Shown here piece after piece: positions 63,116 to 64,000 of a stretch of 64,000 bases of DNA. A program made the translations under genes and the position numbers. Source of the stretch: Nocardia grenadensis NBRC 108939 (GTDB taxonomy: Bacteria > Actinomycetota > Actinomycetes > Mycobacteriales > Mycobacteriaceae); assembly GCF_001613445.1 (NCBI RefSeq), contig NZ_BDCJ01000006.1:124001-188000 (forward strand). The letters run 5' to 3'. The stretch's first letter is position 1. Every line of letters begins with the position of its first letter. The notes below the pieces were generated by a model, which saw only the letters and a program-made list of their open reading frames with translations, was not told the origin of the DNA and ran no database searches.

Positions 63116-64000
63116 GTGGCAGACGGGCCGCTGATCGTGCAGAGCGATAAAACAGTGTTGCTGGAAGTCGATCACGAACTCGCGGATGTGGCGCGCCAGG
63201 CGATCGCCCCGTTCGCCGAGCTGGAGCGGGCGCCCGAACATGTGCACACCTACCGGGTGACTCCGCTGGCCCTGTGGAACGCGCGGGCCGCCGGGCACGA
63301 CGCGGAGCAGGTGGTGGACGCGCTGGTCGGGCATTCCCGGTTCCCGGTGCCCCAGCCGCTGCTGGTCGATATCGTCGAGACGATGGCCCGTTACGGGCGA
63401 TTGCAGCTGGTGAAACATCCGGCACACGGATTGACGCTGGTCAGCCTGGACCGCGCGGTACTCGCCGAGGTGCTGCGGCACAAGAAGATCGCTCCCATGC
63501 TCGGCGAGCGCATCGACGAGGACACGGTGGTGGTGCACCCGTCCGAGCGCGGGCACATCAAACAGCAGTTGCTCAAGATCGGCTGGCCCGCCGAGGACCT
63601 GGCCGGCTATGTCGACGGCGAGGCCCATCCGATCGACCTGGACTTCCACGGCGCGAGCTGGCAGTTGCGCGACTATCAGGAGATGGCCGCCGATTCCTTC
63701 TGGGCCGGCGGGTCCGGGGTGGTGGTGCTGCCGTGCGGGGCGGGCAAGACGATGGTGGGTGCGGCCGCGATGGCGCGTGCCAAGGCCACCACCCTCATCC
63801 TGGTGACCAATACCGTCGCCGGCCGCCAGTGGCGGCGGGAGTTGCTCGCGCGTACCTCGCTCACCGACGAGGAGATCGGTGAGTATTCCGGGGAGCGCAA
63901 GGAGGTCCGGCCGGTCACCATTGCCACCTACCAGGTGATCACCCGTAAATCGAAGGGTGAGTACAAGCACCTGGAACTTTTCGACAGCCGGGACTGGGGC
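63116..64000 (+). CDS. DNA repair helicase of the XPB/Ssl2 family (3' end missing)
   Basis: The first 295 codons of an XPB-type superfamily 2 helicase are present (bacterial members have about 540-560 residues). The start GTG at 63116 has GAGGAGG five bases upstream. After a 195-residue N-terminal domain the helicase core begins with the Q-motif region FHGASWQLRDYQEMAA, and Walker A is LPCGAGKTMVGAA (about residue 206). Mycobacteria encode such an XPB 3'-5' helicase, active with the Bax1-type nuclease in archaea. The frame is clean to the end of the window. Confidence 0.93.
   Translation, partial: MADGPLIVQSDKTVLLEVDHELADVARQAIAPFAELERAPEHVHTYRVTPLALWNARAAGHDAEQVVDALVGHSRFPVPQPLLVDIVETMARYGRLQLVKHPAHGLTLVSLDRAVLAEVLRHKKIAPMLGERIDEDTVVVHPSERGHIKQQLLKIGWPAEDLAGYVDGEAHPIDLDFHGASWQLRDYQEMAADSFWAGGSGVVVLPCGAGKTMVGAAAMARAKATTLILVTNTVAGRQWRRELLARTSLTDEEIGEYSGERKEVRPVTIATYQVITRKSKGEYKHLELFDSRDWG

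Noticed and set aside
1..64000. Genomic island or prophage
   Set aside because: No integrase, transposase or phage structural gene was seen; the tRNA group lacks flanking direct repeats that I could identify as attachment sites.

Overview
The window is high-GC actinobacterial chromosome, most likely Nocardia or a close relative in the Mycobacteriales. The signs are a mycothiol synthase, a polyprenol-phosphate mannose synthase, salicylate-siderophore genes with IdeR-type iron boxes, leaderless and GTG/TTG starts, and a gene order that largely follows Mycobacterium tuberculosis Rv0788-Rv0824c (recalled from general knowledge, not computed). No phage, insertion sequence, integrase or CRISPR array was seen; most of the window is ordinary core genome.

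Layout. 1-13.3 kb: purine synthesis (end of purQ, purL, purF, purM) with a WYL regulator/epoxide hydrolase pair, an M18 aminopeptidase, a membrane alpha/beta-hydrolase, a CPBP protease and a WapI-like small protein between them. 13.7-18.4 kb: DUF3073, asparaginase II, MOSC, YgfZ and sterol-carrier genes (minus) and a pabC-like lyase (plus). 18.5-25.1 kb: cydA-cydB-cydD-cydC (cytochrome bd oxidase and its assembly ABC exporter), followed by a micro-ORF inside a folded RNA. 25.4-29.9 kb: nitrobindin-like protein with an overlapping 31-residue membrane protein, a sulfur operon (SseC, CysA-type rhodanese, DUF4395) behind a cysteine-rich leader peptide, and thioredoxin plus an LmeA-like lipid-binding protein. 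30-36.6 kb: glnR-mshD, then pstS-pstC-pstA-pstB behind a PHO-type direct repeat, and a convergent phoU. 36.9-42.7 kb: an LCP cell-wall ligase, dus, an Mce-associated protein and acyl-ACP desaturase desA. 43.2-45.2 kb: four tRNAs (Lys, then Glu-Asp-Phe) around a TetR regulator of butyrolactone-receptor type and a possible 47-residue peptide gene. 45.3-50.3 kb: ppm1 and phospholipid acyltransferases. 50.5-56.5 kb: salicylate synthase and salicyl-AMP ligase, each with an IdeR box, an SDR, a carboxymuconolactone decarboxylase-like protein and DAHP synthase behind an aromatic leader peptide. 56.6-58.9 kb: GNAT, an ECF41 sigma factor, LysE exporter. 58.9-63 kb: a small catabolic cluster (hydratase, MFS transporter, cupin, IclR, 4-oxalocrotonate tautomerase). 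63.1 kb to the end: start of an XPB-type helicase.

The most interesting signals are regulatory: two ribosome-attenuation leaders (Cys-rich before the sulfur operon; Tyr-Phe-Trp-Phe before DAHP synthase), a micro-ORF whose ribosome-binding site matches the 16S tail over 13 nt inside a three-stem RNA, a family of covarying intergenic hairpins ending in a shared AATAGACACAG-like tail, an ECF41-type promoter before the carboxymuconolactone decarboxylase gene, a 33-bp composite inverted repeat before the M18 peptidase, and a possible leaderless 47-residue Cys-containing peptide near the butyrolactone-type receptor.
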